A stretch of 64,000 nucleotides of DNA from CAYQOX01 sp964419335 (GCA_964419335.1 CAYQOX010000008.1:1-64000); one strand, 5' to 3'. Shown: positions 7,698 to 16,844, counted from the first letter of the stretch. Notes: a model not told the origin generated them from the letters alone. Made by a program: numbers and translations.

Positions 7698-8834
7698 TTA
7701 GGTGTTGCTGCGTTTCTCGGTTGTTACTTCCACATAGACGGGTTCCGGTTTTCCCTCACGACGAACTTCGAAACGGAGGGTTTGTTCAGGGTGGGAGTTT
7801 AGGATGTAATAGATGAGATCCCATAGTTGTTTTTCTTTTTGGCCGTCAACGCCAACGATGAGATCTCCTTTTTGAAAGCCGCTACGGTCGGCAAGGCTTT
7901 CTTCTTCAACCTCTTCCAGCAAAATTCCACCAAGGGATTGACGTAATTCTAGGCCGGGGATCCAGCCCCGTTCGCGTTTTCCATGCTCAATGATGGATAA
8001 GGCGGAGTCAGCAATCATTTCAGAAGGGATCATGAAAGTGACACTCGGCCAACGTCCCATATAATAATCGGTCGCCAGCATGCCAATGAGTTTGCCTGAA
8101 GGACTAAAGACTGGCGAACCTTCGTTCCCTGGATAGAGGGGGATATCGGTTTGGATATAGCGTTCGAGCTCAAATTTATTGGTGCGACGGTTGTAACCGC
8201 CGATCATGCCAGAAAAGGGAGAGGCGGGCAGATCATAAGGGCGTTGAATGCTCATAATATAGGAGGCGATGGGGAGGCTTGATTTGATATTTTCTTTTAA
8301 AGAAACGTAATGTGAAAACGTACCCTCCTTAATACGCAAGACCGCTATACCGGTCATTTGATCCGCTCCCCGGATTTCGGCCTTGAGGGGTGATTTATAA
8401 TCGCTGGTGATGGTGATATTACCTCCAAGGGTGGCACTTTGGATAATGGTGCTCAGAGTGACGAGGTGTTTTTGGTCGACCGCAAATCCAGCACCGCGGA
8501 CGCGGTTGTTGCGCAGCCATTGTTCGCGTACGGTTTCGATTTGCTCTTCCCAGCGGCTGAACCATTGATCAAATTGGTTAAAGCCGATATTGGCTTTGGT
8601 GGAATGTTGTACCATATCGTTAAAACTTTCTTGGTAGGTACGCAGCTGGCGAAGAGAGTCTTTATAGCGTTCTAAAATAATTTCTCGAGGGATTTCTACG
8701 TTAATTGAAAATACGGCGGGCGCATATTGGGTAAAGGTTTCATAGACCGCGAGATCACCCTGGGCGGTACTGTCTTTGGAAAAAAAAGAAATTCCCCCTA
8801 TTCCTATAAGTAGAATAATTAGAAACCTTTTCAT
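7698..8834 (-). CDS. HtrA/DegP-like protein lacking the catalytic triad
   Basis: The 378-residue product has a signal peptide (about 1-24), a helical segment, a trypsin-like domain (about 105-280) and a C-terminal PDZ domain (about 292-368). It has the layout of an HtrA periplasmic serine protease, but the triad is gone. The segment that normally carries TNxHV reads LVTLSTII, with no His. The DLAVL position reads GIAVL. The GNSGGP loop reads GNEGSP at 236-241, with Glu in place of Ser. It is probably a binding or scaffold protein rather than a protease. I chose the ATG at 8834 (AAGG six bases upstream) over a TTG at 8864. Its 3' end lies 12 nt from the scaffold gap. Confidence 0.85.
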   Translation of the reverse strand: MKRFLIILLIGIGGISFFSKDSTAQGDLAVYETFTQYAPAVFSINVEIPREIILERYKDSLRQLRTYQESFNDMVQHSTKANIGFNQFDQWFSRWEEQIETVREQWLRNNRVRGAGFAVDQKHLVTLSTIIQSATLGGNITITSDYKSPLKAEIRGADQMTGIAVLRIKEGTFSHYVSLKENIKSSLPIASYIMSIQRPYDLPASPFSGMIGGYNRRTNKFELERYIQTDIPLYPGNEGSPVFSPSGKLIGMLATDYYMGRWPSVTFMIPSEMIADSALSIIEHGKRERGWIPGLELRQSLGGILLEEVEEESLADRSGFQKGDLIVGVDGQKEKQLWDLIYYILNSHPEQTLRFEVRREGKPEPVYVEVTTEKRSNT

Positions 8835-9017
8835 ATTGCACCTTAATCCCTTACCAAAAAACAATCAGAAACAATGTCGCTTCTAAAATTATTTGTCAAT
8901 CATACTTATTAACGAATCGCGCCATGTGTTTCGTCTAGAAATCATTTTACGTGATTAACGCGAAGTTGGAATAGAAAGTAACGATTTACTATTCGTTTCG
9001 ATAAGGTTTTCGGAACG

Positions 9018-9167
9018 ATGCGATTCGATATTTTAAACTTTTTGCTTTCTGAACTGTATAGAAGCAAGACTGGAAATGTCGTTGCGGAGGTTGTTCTTTT
9101 TCGATGGTTAGGGGAGCTGTTTTCGTTTGTCAGATCTATCGAAGAGGAGTATAGATACCTCTGCTGA
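9018..9167 (+). CDS. Possible 49-residue small protein
   Basis: This short frame runs from an ATG to a TGA and encodes a peptide beginning MRFDILNFLL and ending EEEYRYLC. It has alternating hydrophobic and charged residues compatible with an amphipathic helix. No good ribosome-binding site precedes it. I do not recognise it, and it may be chance or the remnant of a larger gene. Confidence 0.2.
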   Translation: MRFDILNFLLSELYRSKTGNVVAEVVLFRWLGELFSFVRSIEEEYRYLC

Positions 9168-9205
9168 AGGATGGCGCTCTATTGATTGACTCAAGAGGAG
9201 AAATT

Positions 9206-9277
9206 ATGTGGGTTTTATTTGAGAGGGCATGTTTACGTGTGAGTGCAGTAGGGGGATGTAGGGTTGCCCCGGCCTAG
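9206..9277 (+). CDS. Possible 23-residue leader peptide
   Basis: A 23-codon frame starts with an ATG preceded at five bases by AAGAGGAG, one of the strongest ribosome-binding sequences in this window. It ends at a TAG 180 nt before the ferredoxin start. The peptide begins MWVLFERACL and is not recognised. It could be a leader peptide or small protein, or the match may be chance. Confidence 0.28.
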   Translation: MWVLFERACLRVSAVGGCRVAPA

Positions 9278-9398
9278 ATATGATTGTATAACGTTAAGTT
9301 GAAAGGGATCTCCCAGCAGGGAAGAATTCCCAAAGAAGGTAAAATACTCATGAAAGAAAAAAGAGGAACTAAAGTTTGTTTTAGGATTCAGTTTAATT

Positions 9399-9428
9399 TT
9401 GTCAGACGAAAGTAGAACAAACTTTAAA
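9399..9428 (+). promoter_or_regulatory. Possible ferredoxin promoter
   Basis: TTGTCA (9399-9404) and TTTAAA (9423-9428) are separated by 18 bases and lie about 30 nt upstream of the ferredoxin start codon. The match is moderate. Confidence 0.35.
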
Positions 9429-9457
9429 AAACTACTTGAGAAAAAAGGAGAAGAATT

Positions 9458-9769
9458 ATGCCTTATGTCGTCTGTGAACCTTGCGTGGACTGCAAGTATG
9501 GTGATTGTGCAGAAGTGTGTCCCGTTGAATGTTTTTACGAAGGCGACGACATGCTTTACATTAATCCTGATGAGTGCATAGATTGTGATGCTTGTGTGCC
9601 GGTATGTCCTGTATCCGCTATTTATCCGGAAGATGAGGTACCGAGCGAATGGGCTCACTACATAGAGAAAAATGCAAACTTTGATTTTGATGAAGATAAG
9701 CGCCGTAACGCCAAAGATGAAGTCACCCATGGCCCGAAATGGGACCCTGAAACGGCGGGAGAAGCGTGA
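9458..9769 (+). CDS. fdxA: 7Fe ferredoxin (FdxA type)
   Basis: This 103-residue acidic electron carrier has two cysteine clusters. The first is Cys6, Cys9, Cys12 and Cys17, then Cys21. The second is the standard [11 protein letters not shown] followed by a Pro. The order and the C-terminal acidic extension (about 60-103) match Azotobacter-type ferredoxins that carry one [3Fe-4S] and one [4Fe-4S] centre. It would be a cytoplasmic low-potential electron carrier; its partner is not evident from the neighbours. GGAG lies seven bases upstream of the ATG. A hairpin terminator shared with the convergent lipoprotein gene follows. Confidence 0.93.
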   Translation: MPYVVCEPCVDCKYGDCAEVCPVECFYEGDDMLYINPDECIDCDACVPVCPVSAIYPEDEVPSEWAHYIEKNANFDFDEDKRRNAKDEVTHGPKWDPETAGEA

Positions 9770-9823
9770 TCTTTAGGCACATGAGCATGGACGATGGGTC
9801 CAGGGAGTAATCAAGCATATAAA

Positions 9824-9856
9824 GAGGAGGTGGGGTTATTCCAACCCCACTTTCTC
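9824..9856. terminator. Bidirectional terminator between fdxA and the lipoprotein gene
   Basis: An 8-bp perfect core (GTGGGGTT/AACCCCAC, 9830-9837 and 9843-9850), extended by six further pairs including G-U pairs, sits between the two convergent genes. Short T-rich stretches follow on both strands. Confidence 0.7.
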
Positions 9857-9873
9857 ATGTTGATGAGAAAAGG

Positions 9874-10671
9874 CTATTCATTGACACTCTCTTCATATTG
9901 CAGAGAGTTCTCGTCGTCGGGTTGGAATTGTAGAATTGTACTTTCGGCGATGGTGGCCGGCGTGAAACCCTGGGTTTTATCAAATCCAGGATGGAATTTG
10001 TAATTTTTTTTGATAAACCAGCTGACCTGGTCGCTCCAATAGGAATCAATCATGGCGGTGTAGAGGCGATCTTGTTTGTTGATAACGGCATGCATATCTA
10101 CGGTTGTGCGAAAATGGCGGCATAAATAAGCGCCGGCTTTGGTGACCACGCGAATATCATAGCCTCGATTGACGTGTTCTTCCACTTTGGCACGACCCGT
10201 TTTTTGGTCATTTTGGTAGATATCAATTCGGTATTTCCAAGTGTGGCTTTTTTCTTTTTTTAAGTCTATATTGCGAAGAGGTTGAGGAGAACGATATTCC
10301 ATGCGTAGGATATTATTGTTTAAATGGATTTCCTGGCGATGGAGGCGGTAATCTTTATCAATGAAGTAGACAATCAATTCGTCGCTTTGCTCATATTTTT
10401 CTTCTACCCGCATCCATTTTTTGTTTTCACTTTTTCCTACCACTCGAATTGCGCGCAAGCCGGTCACATCTTTGTTTGGATTCCCCCAAGGCCGAGGTCC
10501 TTGATGGTTGTAAAGGAAGGCTTGGCCAGTTCTCAAAGGTGGTGGATCTTGATCCAAATTGGGAGAAGAATCGTTCGAAACAACGTCTGAGAGTAAAGTG
10601 CATCCGTGAAAGAGCAGGGCTAAGAGTACGAGCCAAAGCGGGAAGTTAACGGTGTTTGTTATCCATATCAT
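9874..10671 (-). CDS. Lipoprotein of unknown function, coupled to the VWA gene
   Basis: I do not recognise a domain in this 265-residue protein. It starts with a hydrophobic signal (about 10-22) and a loose lipobox FHGC (Cys24). The rest looks like a beta-rich periplasmic domain with many Lys, Arg and Asp residues. I chose the ATG at 10671 because the longer frame (to 10824) begins inside the upstream gene and puts a charged 51-residue extension before the signal peptide. The start overlaps the end of the VWA gene by 26 nt, so translation is probably coupled. Function is unknown; context suggests a role with the VWA membrane protein. Confidence 0.75.
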   Translation of the reverse strand: MIWITNTVNFPLWLVLLALLFHGCTLLSDVVSNDSSPNLDQDPPPLRTGQAFLYNHQGPRPWGNPNKDVTGLRAIRVVGKSENKKWMRVEEKYEQSDELIVYFIDKDYRLHRQEIHLNNNILRMEYRSPQPLRNIDLKKEKSHTWKYRIDIYQNDQKTGRAKVEEHVNRGYDIRVVTKAGAYLCRHFRTTVDMHAVINKQDRLYTAMIDSYWSDQVSWFIKKNYKFHPGFDKTQGFTPATIAESTILQFQPDDENSLQYEESVNE

Positions 10672-13555
10672 CGCGGGCACGTTTTTTCGCTCGTTTGAGT
10701 GCGCTGGTGTAGGTGTCTTCTTCGTCGACAAGAGGTTCAGGTTCTTCATCTTTTTTGACTTCATGCCACGTGGATTTTTCTTTTGGTTGATCCATAGCGG
10801 CAAGATCCTCCTCTTTGGATTCATCTAACTGGCGAATAAACGCTTGCTTCTTTTCGCTTATTTCGGTGGGCTCTCGTGTGGGGGGGATAGAGGTCCGTTC
10901 TTTCGCTTGCATTAATTTTCCCATACCTTCGGTGGCCGGTCCTTCTGCGGCGGTTTTACGAGTGAAAGGATAAACGATCCAGTTCCACGCTCGGGCAAAA
11001 AAGGCTTGTATTTGAGCTATATCGAAAAAGACACGCCGTACGGCTATATCAAAAAAGAATAACACAATGGCTAGGGCCAATAAAAGAGGCCAGAGTGGTT
11101 TGACTTGGCCAGTAGCATATAAATCGTGGGTATAAACATAATCATCGACGATTAGAAAGGGATGCCCGCCCAGATCAGCGAGACGTTTTAGTAAGGCGTC
11201 ATTTTGGCGGGTGGTGCTATGTTCGGGGGAATAAGGGACAGTGATGCCGGTGGTGACATTTCCCTCGATATTCTCTTCGTCGGCGTAATTCATATTAATA
11301 AAGTAATTTCCGGGTTCGTCGGCGGGAAAAGAGCCTTCGTAGCGTCCTGGTTGTGATTGGCGCATTTCAAATTCTTGGGATTCTACATTGGGATCAATAC
11401 TGGAGGCAGAGAAATTGAGGTTGTTGACAAATTCACCATCGGGGGTGAGGGCATCTACGGAAACTTTAACCCGGTCGTCTTCCAGCGTGGTTTGGATTTG
11501 AAAATTATTGTTTTCTTGGGCTCGAAGTGTCCATCGAACGACTTGGGACCAGAATTTACCATAGCCTTCCCATCCAAGCCATTGTTCTGCCCAGCGGCTT
11601 TTAGCATCCGAGGTGAAAGCCACGCTTTTCCCTAAACCATAGTGCCAATGGGCGAGGATCGGATCTTCTTTGTGAGATACGAGCACGGTTTCTGCTTGGG
11701 GACGTGGACCTGAAACTACGTAACCATCGAGTTGAGGGAAGCCGTCTTCAAAGCCGCGTATCACCTCGGTGATCTGGGTGATGGAAGGCGTGAAGGTTTC
11801 TTCGACAAGAGAATTACGGCGTATGGTTGTGGCTTCTTTTGTGAAGACCCGAGGCAGATTTTTATTGTTATTAATGAGGTAGTAATTTCCATCGGCAAAT
11901 TGTGCGAGGTTACGCATTAAATCGCTGTTGGAGGGATTATGGGGCGCAATGCAGACCGTGGAGATGGTGATGTTGGCTTCCTTGATATTATCCAGAAGGT
12001 TTTGGTTTGGGGCTTGTGGGTCGCCGTCGGAGAGAATGACGATATGTTTGATATTGGCGTCAACCTCGGTGAGTGCATCATAAGCCATTTCTAAGGTGAC
12101 ATCAAAGGAAGGCATATCGCCAACGTCATTGTTGCGTAGATTGGTGATTGTGCGTCGTTGGGCGGCCTTGTTGCCCGCAGGTTCGAGAGGAAAGAGCCAA
12201 CTCTCGCCGGTTCTGCCATAGCGTAAAAAGCCCACATAATCTTGACTGGAGAGCACATCCAAAGCGGCTAAAGAGACCTCTTGGGCCCAGAAATTGCCTT
12301 GAGGAATTTCGCAGGAGTGCATAATTAAAGCAAGAGCCCCGCTGGGCATGATCCGTTTTTGCTTAACGCTCATGGTCACCGGGAGGGCTTCCTCGACCGG
12401 GGAGCCGCGGTAGCCACCTGCATCAAAGCTGCGAGGGCCGCCAATCATAATTAACCCAATCCCTATATCACGAACAGCCGATTCTAGCATCCGTTCTTGC
12501 GATTTGGCTAACTCGGCAGCGGGTACATTGGAAAGGATGATGGAGTCATAAATTTGGAGATCGCGCAAGGAAGAAGGCATTTGATCTGGGGTGATCATCT
12601 CGATTTGAATGCCTTCGGCTGATAATGAAGCCGCAAGAAATTCTCCTAAGGTGGGTTCACTCTCGACCAATAAAACTCGTGGCTGGCCGCGCACCACGAC
12701 AAAATTGCGGGCGCGATTGTTGGAAGGGCGGCGGTCATTTTCGGCTTCAATGGTAACTTCGTAGTTGTAAACATTGGCTTCCCTCACGCTGCGAGAGATT
12801 TGGAAAGCATTTTTTCCCGCTTGCAACTCCACATCTTTTTCGGTGATCAGTTCGCCATTTTCTCGAATTCGTAATTTGGCGGGGCCAGGTTCTTGGGCAG
12901 AAATTAGGGTTTTGATGGTATAGGGTTCATCTTCGCGAATTTGGGTAGGGACCACTAAATCTTCGACCAAGACTTCTTGGCTGTAGGAATATTTCAAGGG
13001 AAGTACACGTACGTCGATCCCGTTAGAAACCGCGCGTCGAACGGCTGCTTCTGCGTCTCCTTGGGTTTGATTGCCATCGGTCAATAAGACAATGCGCTTT
13101 TGCTTGCCTTCGGGGAAAGCTGCCATGGCTAGATTAATGGCACCAGCAATATCGGTCCCTTCGGGATTGATAATGGTTTGGTATTCTTCAAGGGTGACAT
13201 TTTCGCTCGGAATTTCCTGAATCGCAGCATCCTTGCCGAAAAAGAGGATCCCCGCCTGATCCCCTTTTGGAATTTCTTCCAAACGCTCTTGCACATAGGC
13301 GAGGCTGAATTGTTGATCATCTTGGGGGATACTTGACGAACGATCGATGGCGAAAAAAACAGCGAGGCCTTCGCCTCGGTTAAGCCACTCAACCTCGGCT
13401 AGAGCGAAAATGAAGAATACGAGTACCCATGTCCGGAGGATGAGGGTTAGGGTTTTTCGTCCCTTGCCTAAAACACGGACATTTCGCGCCGCATACCATA
13501 CGAGGGGTATTGTGAGTAATAAAAGTAAATACCACGGATGGAGGACTCGTATCAT
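10646..13555 (-). CDS. Large VWA-domain membrane protein (BatA-like)
   Basis: The 969-residue protein has an N-terminal BatA-like part with two membrane segments (about 6-22 and 38-54). A VWA domain follows with an intact MIDAS start, DRSSS at 71-75, and the VLLTDG strand at about 156-161. Next is a glutamine-amidotransferase-like Rossmann segment with a GGPRSFDAGGY motif. A second VWA-like segment contains HIVILSDGD but lacks a clear DxSxS. After a beta-rich region and one more membrane helix (about 825-845) comes a charged cytoplasmic tail. Such proteins resemble those of aerotolerance (bat) and MoxR-linked clusters; a stress or surface-assembly role is inference. The ribosome-binding site is weak. 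Confidence 0.85.
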   Translation of the reverse strand: MIRVLHPWYLLLLLTIPLVWYAARNVRVLGKGRKTLTLILRTWVLVFFIFALAEVEWLNRGEGLAVFFAIDRSSSIPQDDQQFSLAYVQERLEEIPKGDQAGILFFGKDAAIQEIPSENVTLEEYQTIINPEGTDIAGAINLAMAAFPEGKQKRIVLLTDGNQTQGDAEAAVRRAVSNGIDVRVLPLKYSYSQEVLVEDLVVPTQIREDEPYTIKTLISAQEPGPAKLRIRENGELITEKDVELQAGKNAFQISRSVREANVYNYEVTIEAENDRRPSNNRARNFVVVRGQPRVLLVESEPTLGEFLAASLSAEGIQIEMITPDQMPSSLRDLQIYDSIILSNVPAAELAKSQERMLESAVRDIGIGLIMIGGPRSFDAGGYRGSPVEEALPVTMSVKQKRIMPSGALALIMHSCEIPQGNFWAQEVSLAALDVLSSQDYVGFLRYGRTGESWLFPLEPAGNKAAQRRTITNLRNNDVGDMPSFDVTLEMAYDALTEVDANIKHIVILSDGDPQAPNQNLLDNIKEANITISTVCIAPHNPSNSDLMRNLAQFADGNYYLINNNKNLPRVFTKEATTIRRNSLVEETFTPSITQITEVIRGFEDGFPQLDGYVVSGPRPQAETVLVSHKEDPILAHWHYGLGKSVAFTSDAKSRWAEQWLGWEGYGKFWSQVVRWTLRAQENNNFQIQTTLEDDRVKVSVDALTPDGEFVNNLNFSASSIDPNVESQEFEMRQSQPGRYEGSFPADEPGNYFINMNYADEENIEGNVTTGITVPYSPEHSTTRQNDALLKRLADLGGHPFLIVDDYVYTHDLYATGQVKPLWPLLLALAIVLFFFDIAVRRVFFDIAQIQAFFARAWNWIVYPFTRKTAAEGPATEGMGKLMQAKERTSIPPTREPTEISEKKQAFIRQLDESKEEDLAAMDQPKEKSTWHEVKKDEEPEPLVDEEDTYTSALKRAKKRARDDMDNKHR

Positions 13556-13646
13556 AGCTTCATTCTTGATCCAGAGTTTATTAAGTTACTATTGTATATC
13601 AAAATGAGGACTCTCTCCGAAGAAACTCTTCTGCGGTTTAAAATTG

Positions 13647-13693
13647 AAAATAGCATAAAGAGGGAAGGATGAACTACCTCCTTATGCTATTTT
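13647..13693 (-). terminator. Hairpin terminator after the M3 peptidase gene
   Basis: Perfect 12-bp arms, AAAATAGCATAA (13647-13658) and TTATGCTATTTT (13682-13693), flank a 23-base loop. The minus-strand transcript ends in a short T run, TTTT, inside the second arm. Confidence 0.6.
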
Positions 13694-13718
13694 GTGCACT
13701 CAGAGCCAATGCCTATTT

Positions 13719-15431
13719 TTATTTTAGGGCTAAGTGGGACAATTCTTCCTGAATATCCTCCATTAAGGGTTTGATGGTTCGTTCCGAAAAATCAAATTCG
13801 GCCCCGGCAGTAGTAAAAAGCACGGGGAGTGGTTTGGATCCCCCTAGGGAAAGCGCATTGAGGTAATTTTGCAGGGTTTTCTCTTTTTGTTGGCGGAACC
13901 GTTTCCATAATTGCAGGGCACCGAGCTGGGCGATGCCATATTCAATGTAATAAAAAGGATGACAGAATAAATGCAATTGACGGTGCCAGCTATATTGCTG
14001 AACCCTTTCATATCCACTCCAGTCGAGCTCAATCGAAAAGCGGCGTTCTAAATCAAGCCAAGTCTGGATTCTTTCTTCTCGGGTGTGCTGTGGATGGGTG
14101 TAGAGCCAATGCTGAAAAGCATCAATGCGAGCGATCCAGGGAAGGATGTTGATGATGCCCTCGAGATGATTTCGCCGCGCACGGAGAGCATCTTCCTGAT
14201 TGTAAAAGACGTTCAAGTGCTTCGCCCCGAATAATTCCATGGACATCGAGGCGACTTCGGCGAATTCTAAGGGAGCGTCTCGATATTCGATCAAAGGTTC
14301 TTCTTTGGAGGCGAGCATGTGAAAGGCATGGCCGGATTCATGGAGCAAAGTTTCTACATCGCGCTGTACTCCGGAAGCGTTCATAAAAATGAAGGGGCGA
14401 CGGATTTCGTCGAAACTGGTGAGATAGCCTCCGGGAGCCTTGCCTTTGCGGCTTTCGAGGTCTAACTCGTTGTTTGCGCTCATTTCTTGGAACCAGGAAG
14501 AGAAGCGGGAATCCAAGCGTTGATAAATCGTATGTACACCGGTCTTAAGTTCATCCGCCTGTTCGAAGGGACGTAGGGGAGGACGGCCTAAAGGGTCGAC
14601 AGCCGTGTCCCAGGGACGTAAGGTTTCTACGCCTAAGTGTTGTTGGCGTTCTTGCGCGAGTTTTCGGGCAAGGGGTACGACCCACTTTTCCACCGCTTCA
14701 TGAAAGGAGAGACCATCCTGGGGGGAATAATCAAAACGCTTAAATAAGAGAAAAGCGTATTCCAGATAATTAGGGAATCCAGCATTGCGGGCAATTTGAT
14801 CGCGAATTTGGATTTGTTGGTCGAAGATATCCTCGAAGGTGTCCTGTTCTTGAAGGCGTCGTTGGGTTACTGTGGTCCAGGCTTGTTTACGGCGATCCCG
14901 ATCGAGTTCTTCTAGATATTTCGCCATTTGAGGAAGGGTGTGTTCTTTTCCCTCAAATTCGACGGTCATGGCACCGCAAATTTTTTGATATTGTTGGCTT
15001 AGTTTGCTGCTCTCGGTTTGCAAAGGAATATTTTCTTCTTCAAAAATATCCACTTCGGCTTGTACATTCCGGTCTAAGACTTGGTAACGTTCTGAGGGGA
15101 GTTCCTTCCGCTGGGGAGATTGGAGATATTTATCGTTGAGTTGTTGCCAGTAGGGCTTACATTGAGGCTCAATATTTTCTAAGAAATCCAGAAAGCGCTT
15201 TTCGTGTTCGGGATTGTCGGTATGGCATGTCATGGCTACATAACGGCGGGTACGTTCCTCGAAGATACAGGAAGCCAGTTCGCTTTGGTCTAACAGCCAT
15301 TGCTCGAGTTCTTGCGCGGAGGAAATTTTTCGTTCTACTAAGGATTTAAATAAGGGTTCAATGTGTGCCCAATCTCCCATATTGGCATGACTGGGGACAA
15401 AAGTACGGGGGTATTGCTTGTTGGAGTTCAT
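13719..15431 (-). CDS. M3 family oligoendopeptidase (PepF-like)
   Basis: This 570-residue zinc peptidase has HESGHAFH, with the HExxH metal site at His364 to His368. A downstream EFAEVASMSMEL segment carries the third ligand, probably Glu392. Length and layout match the oligoendopeptidase F group, which cleaves short peptides in the cytoplasm. No signal peptide is visible. The start ATG has AAGG seven bases upstream. It is followed 3' by a long hairpin and preceded by a small gene (15496-15681) on the same strand, 64 nt away. Confidence 0.92.
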   Translation of the reverse strand: MNSNKQYPRTFVPSHANMGDWAHIEPLFKSLVERKISSAQELEQWLLDQSELASCIFEERTRRYVAMTCHTDNPEHEKRFLDFLENIEPQCKPYWQQLNDKYLQSPQRKELPSERYQVLDRNVQAEVDIFEEENIPLQTESSKLSQQYQKICGAMTVEFEGKEHTLPQMAKYLEELDRDRRKQAWTTVTQRRLQEQDTFEDIFDQQIQIRDQIARNAGFPNYLEYAFLLFKRFDYSPQDGLSFHEAVEKWVVPLARKLAQERQQHLGVETLRPWDTAVDPLGRPPLRPFEQADELKTGVHTIYQRLDSRFSSWFQEMSANNELDLESRKGKAPGGYLTSFDEIRRPFIFMNASGVQRDVETLLHESGHAFHMLASKEEPLIEYRDAPLEFAEVASMSMELFGAKHLNVFYNQEDALRARRNHLEGIINILPWIARIDAFQHWLYTHPQHTREERIQTWLDLERRFSIELDWSGYERVQQYSWHRQLHLFCHPFYYIEYGIAQLGALQLWKRFRQQKEKTLQNYLNALSLGGSKPLPVLFTTAGAEFDFSERTIKPLMEDIQEELSHLALK

Positions 15432-15495
15432 TCATTTACCTTTCTCATCACATTTCATTTTTTGGGTTTGAAATATCAAAGTTATGTGCATTGAA

Positions 15496-15681
15496 TTATT
15501 GAGGTGGCTTTTGTTCGACTTGTTGTTTCATAGCCTGATAAAGGTTCCAGATTTTATCCTTCGCGCCGGGATCTTTTTCTTCCAGGTACTCTAAAATGGC
15601 TTGTAAAGCCCAGCTGTTGCTTAAAACAACGTCTTGCAGTGGTACTTGTTTTTCGTTGGATTGATTTGATTGTTCCGTCAT
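15496..15681 (-). CDS. Small protein of 61 residues, unknown
   Basis: This short product is polar at both ends, with a helical centre (SNSWALQAILEYLEEKDPG). It has a good ribosome-binding site, AGGAG five bases before the ATG. It sits between two same-strand genes. I do not recognise a family. The spacing, ribosome-binding site and amino-acid makeup argue for a real cytoplasmic protein. Confidence 0.6.
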   Translation of the reverse strand: MTEQSNQSNEKQVPLQDVVLSNSWALQAILEYLEEKDPGAKDKIWNLYQAMKQQVEQKPPQ

Positions 15682-15862
15682 GATTACTCCTATATTTCAC
15701 CGAAAGTGGTGTTTTTGTGGAATCCAAAGTAATTGATTTTTCGCCAATAATACCCAGTGGGTTCAATAAAAAATGTCCTCTTGTATTGTAACCGCAAGTA
15801 AGCATACGTCGAATCATTGGGTGAAAAATTCTCGAGATTGAAGAGAATGGGGGAGAAAAGAG

Positions 15863-16549
15863 TCAAGTGCTGGAGTTTGAGGGGTTGACTGAAGCGGAAT
15901 CATCTTGTTGCTCAGGAGGTTGTTCCGTGCCTTTGGCTTCATTATAAATGCGTTGTTGCTCTTGGAGTTTATCTTCTAACTCATCGAGCATACTCTCTAT
16001 TTTGGTGATTTCTTCTTTATAGCGGGCTTTTTTTCGAGCGATATCTTCTTTTTGTTTACGCAGGTTTTCCATGTCTTGATAGAGCAAGAAGCCTGCAGTT
16101 GCAAAGGTGCCTAGCAGAATCAACAAGGCAAAGAGGACTAAATTCAAGAGGAAGAACAATACTGCAATCATGATTCCCACAAGACTGAGCAAGAGGGAAT
16201 TAATTCCAGGAATTAAAGTGGGGACTAACGCGGCGATTTGGTTACGGTAAGTTTCGACACTGTCCTTGTATTCAGAGCGTTTTTTCTTGAGTTGGTTGAT
16301 TTCTTCTTCAACTGCTTTGAGGTCGATTTTCTTTTCGCTTTTTTGTGAATCGCTGGCGATGCCTTGGCGGGCTTCTTCAATAAGACTATCGAGTTTATCA
16401 ATATCGTATTTGGTTTCACCGGCAAGAGAATTGAGGGCAACAATAAAATCTTCCTGTGCATTGGTTTCTACGGCTTTTAGCAATCCTTCGGCGAAGGGTA
16501 ATTCGTTGCGGTGAACCTTAAATGCGATATTAAAGGCTGCACTCTTCAT
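15863..16549 (-). CDS. Coiled-coil membrane protein, unknown
   Basis: The 228-residue product has a helical N-terminal part, a Lys/Glu-rich coiled coil (about 70-105), a hydrophobic region of two adjacent membrane segments (about 108-157), and a second coiled coil (about 158-205). A Ser/Asn/Gln tail follows. The two coiled coils probably pack beside each other on one side of the membrane. No enzyme motif is seen. The start has GAGAG seven bases upstream. Function unknown. Confidence 0.7.
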   Translation of the reverse strand: MKSAAFNIAFKVHRNELPFAEGLLKAVETNAQEDFIVALNSLAGETKYDIDKLDSLIEEARQGIASDSQKSEKKIDLKAVEEEINQLKKKRSEYKDSVETYRNQIAALVPTLIPGINSLLLSLVGIMIAVLFFLLNLVLFALLILLGTFATAGFLLYQDMENLRKQKEDIARKKARYKEEITKIESMLDELEDKLQEQQRIYNEAKGTEQPPEQQDDSASVNPSNSST

Positions 16550-16844
16550 AAAAAAACTCTCATTTTATTGCAATGAATTAGGGCTACCTGGTTTTCTTCT
16601 GAAGGTTTCATTAGAAAAAAACAAACGATATACCCTACGACACTACCCTTTGGAAGAAAGACCGATTATTTCAATCTAATTTATATACTCATTTAAGTCA
16701 ATATATATTCTACAGGTTTCTCCTTGAATTGGGAAAGTTTTTTATTGCGAAATATTGAATAGAATGCAGCAATAGGATGGGAGGTTGTAATATATTGAAA
16801 AAGGGTTATTGGTCATTCAGGAGGGTCGTCGATTGATTATGTTT
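16550..16844. other. AT-rich intergenic region
   Basis: About 295 nt between two same-strand genes. It must hold the promoter of the coiled-coil gene and the 3' end of the NHL operon. I see no convincing terminator, RNA gene or repeat. Confidence 0.5.

Larger units (their letters stand above)
8835..9457. other. Long intergenic region before the ferredoxin gene
   Basis: About 620 nt between divergent genes. It holds no long reading frame with coding character. It does contain two very short frames (9018-9167 and 9206-9277), listed separately with low confidence, and a possible ferredoxin promoter. Nothing resembling a tRNA, riboswitch or mobile-element end was recognised. Confidence 0.6.

Noticed and set aside
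9350..9415. A 21-codon Lys/Arg-rich frame just before fdxA
   Set aside because: It overlaps the likely ferredoxin promoter and has no convincing start signal.
9233..9730. A 165-codon minus-strand frame across the ferredoxin gene
   Set aside because: It is antisense to fdxA, whose cysteine pattern is beyond doubt. It has no ribosome-binding site or recognisable domain.
10672..10824. A 51-residue N-terminal extension of the lipoprotein gene
   Set aside because: It lies wholly inside the VWA gene in another frame and would bury the signal peptide in the middle of the protein.
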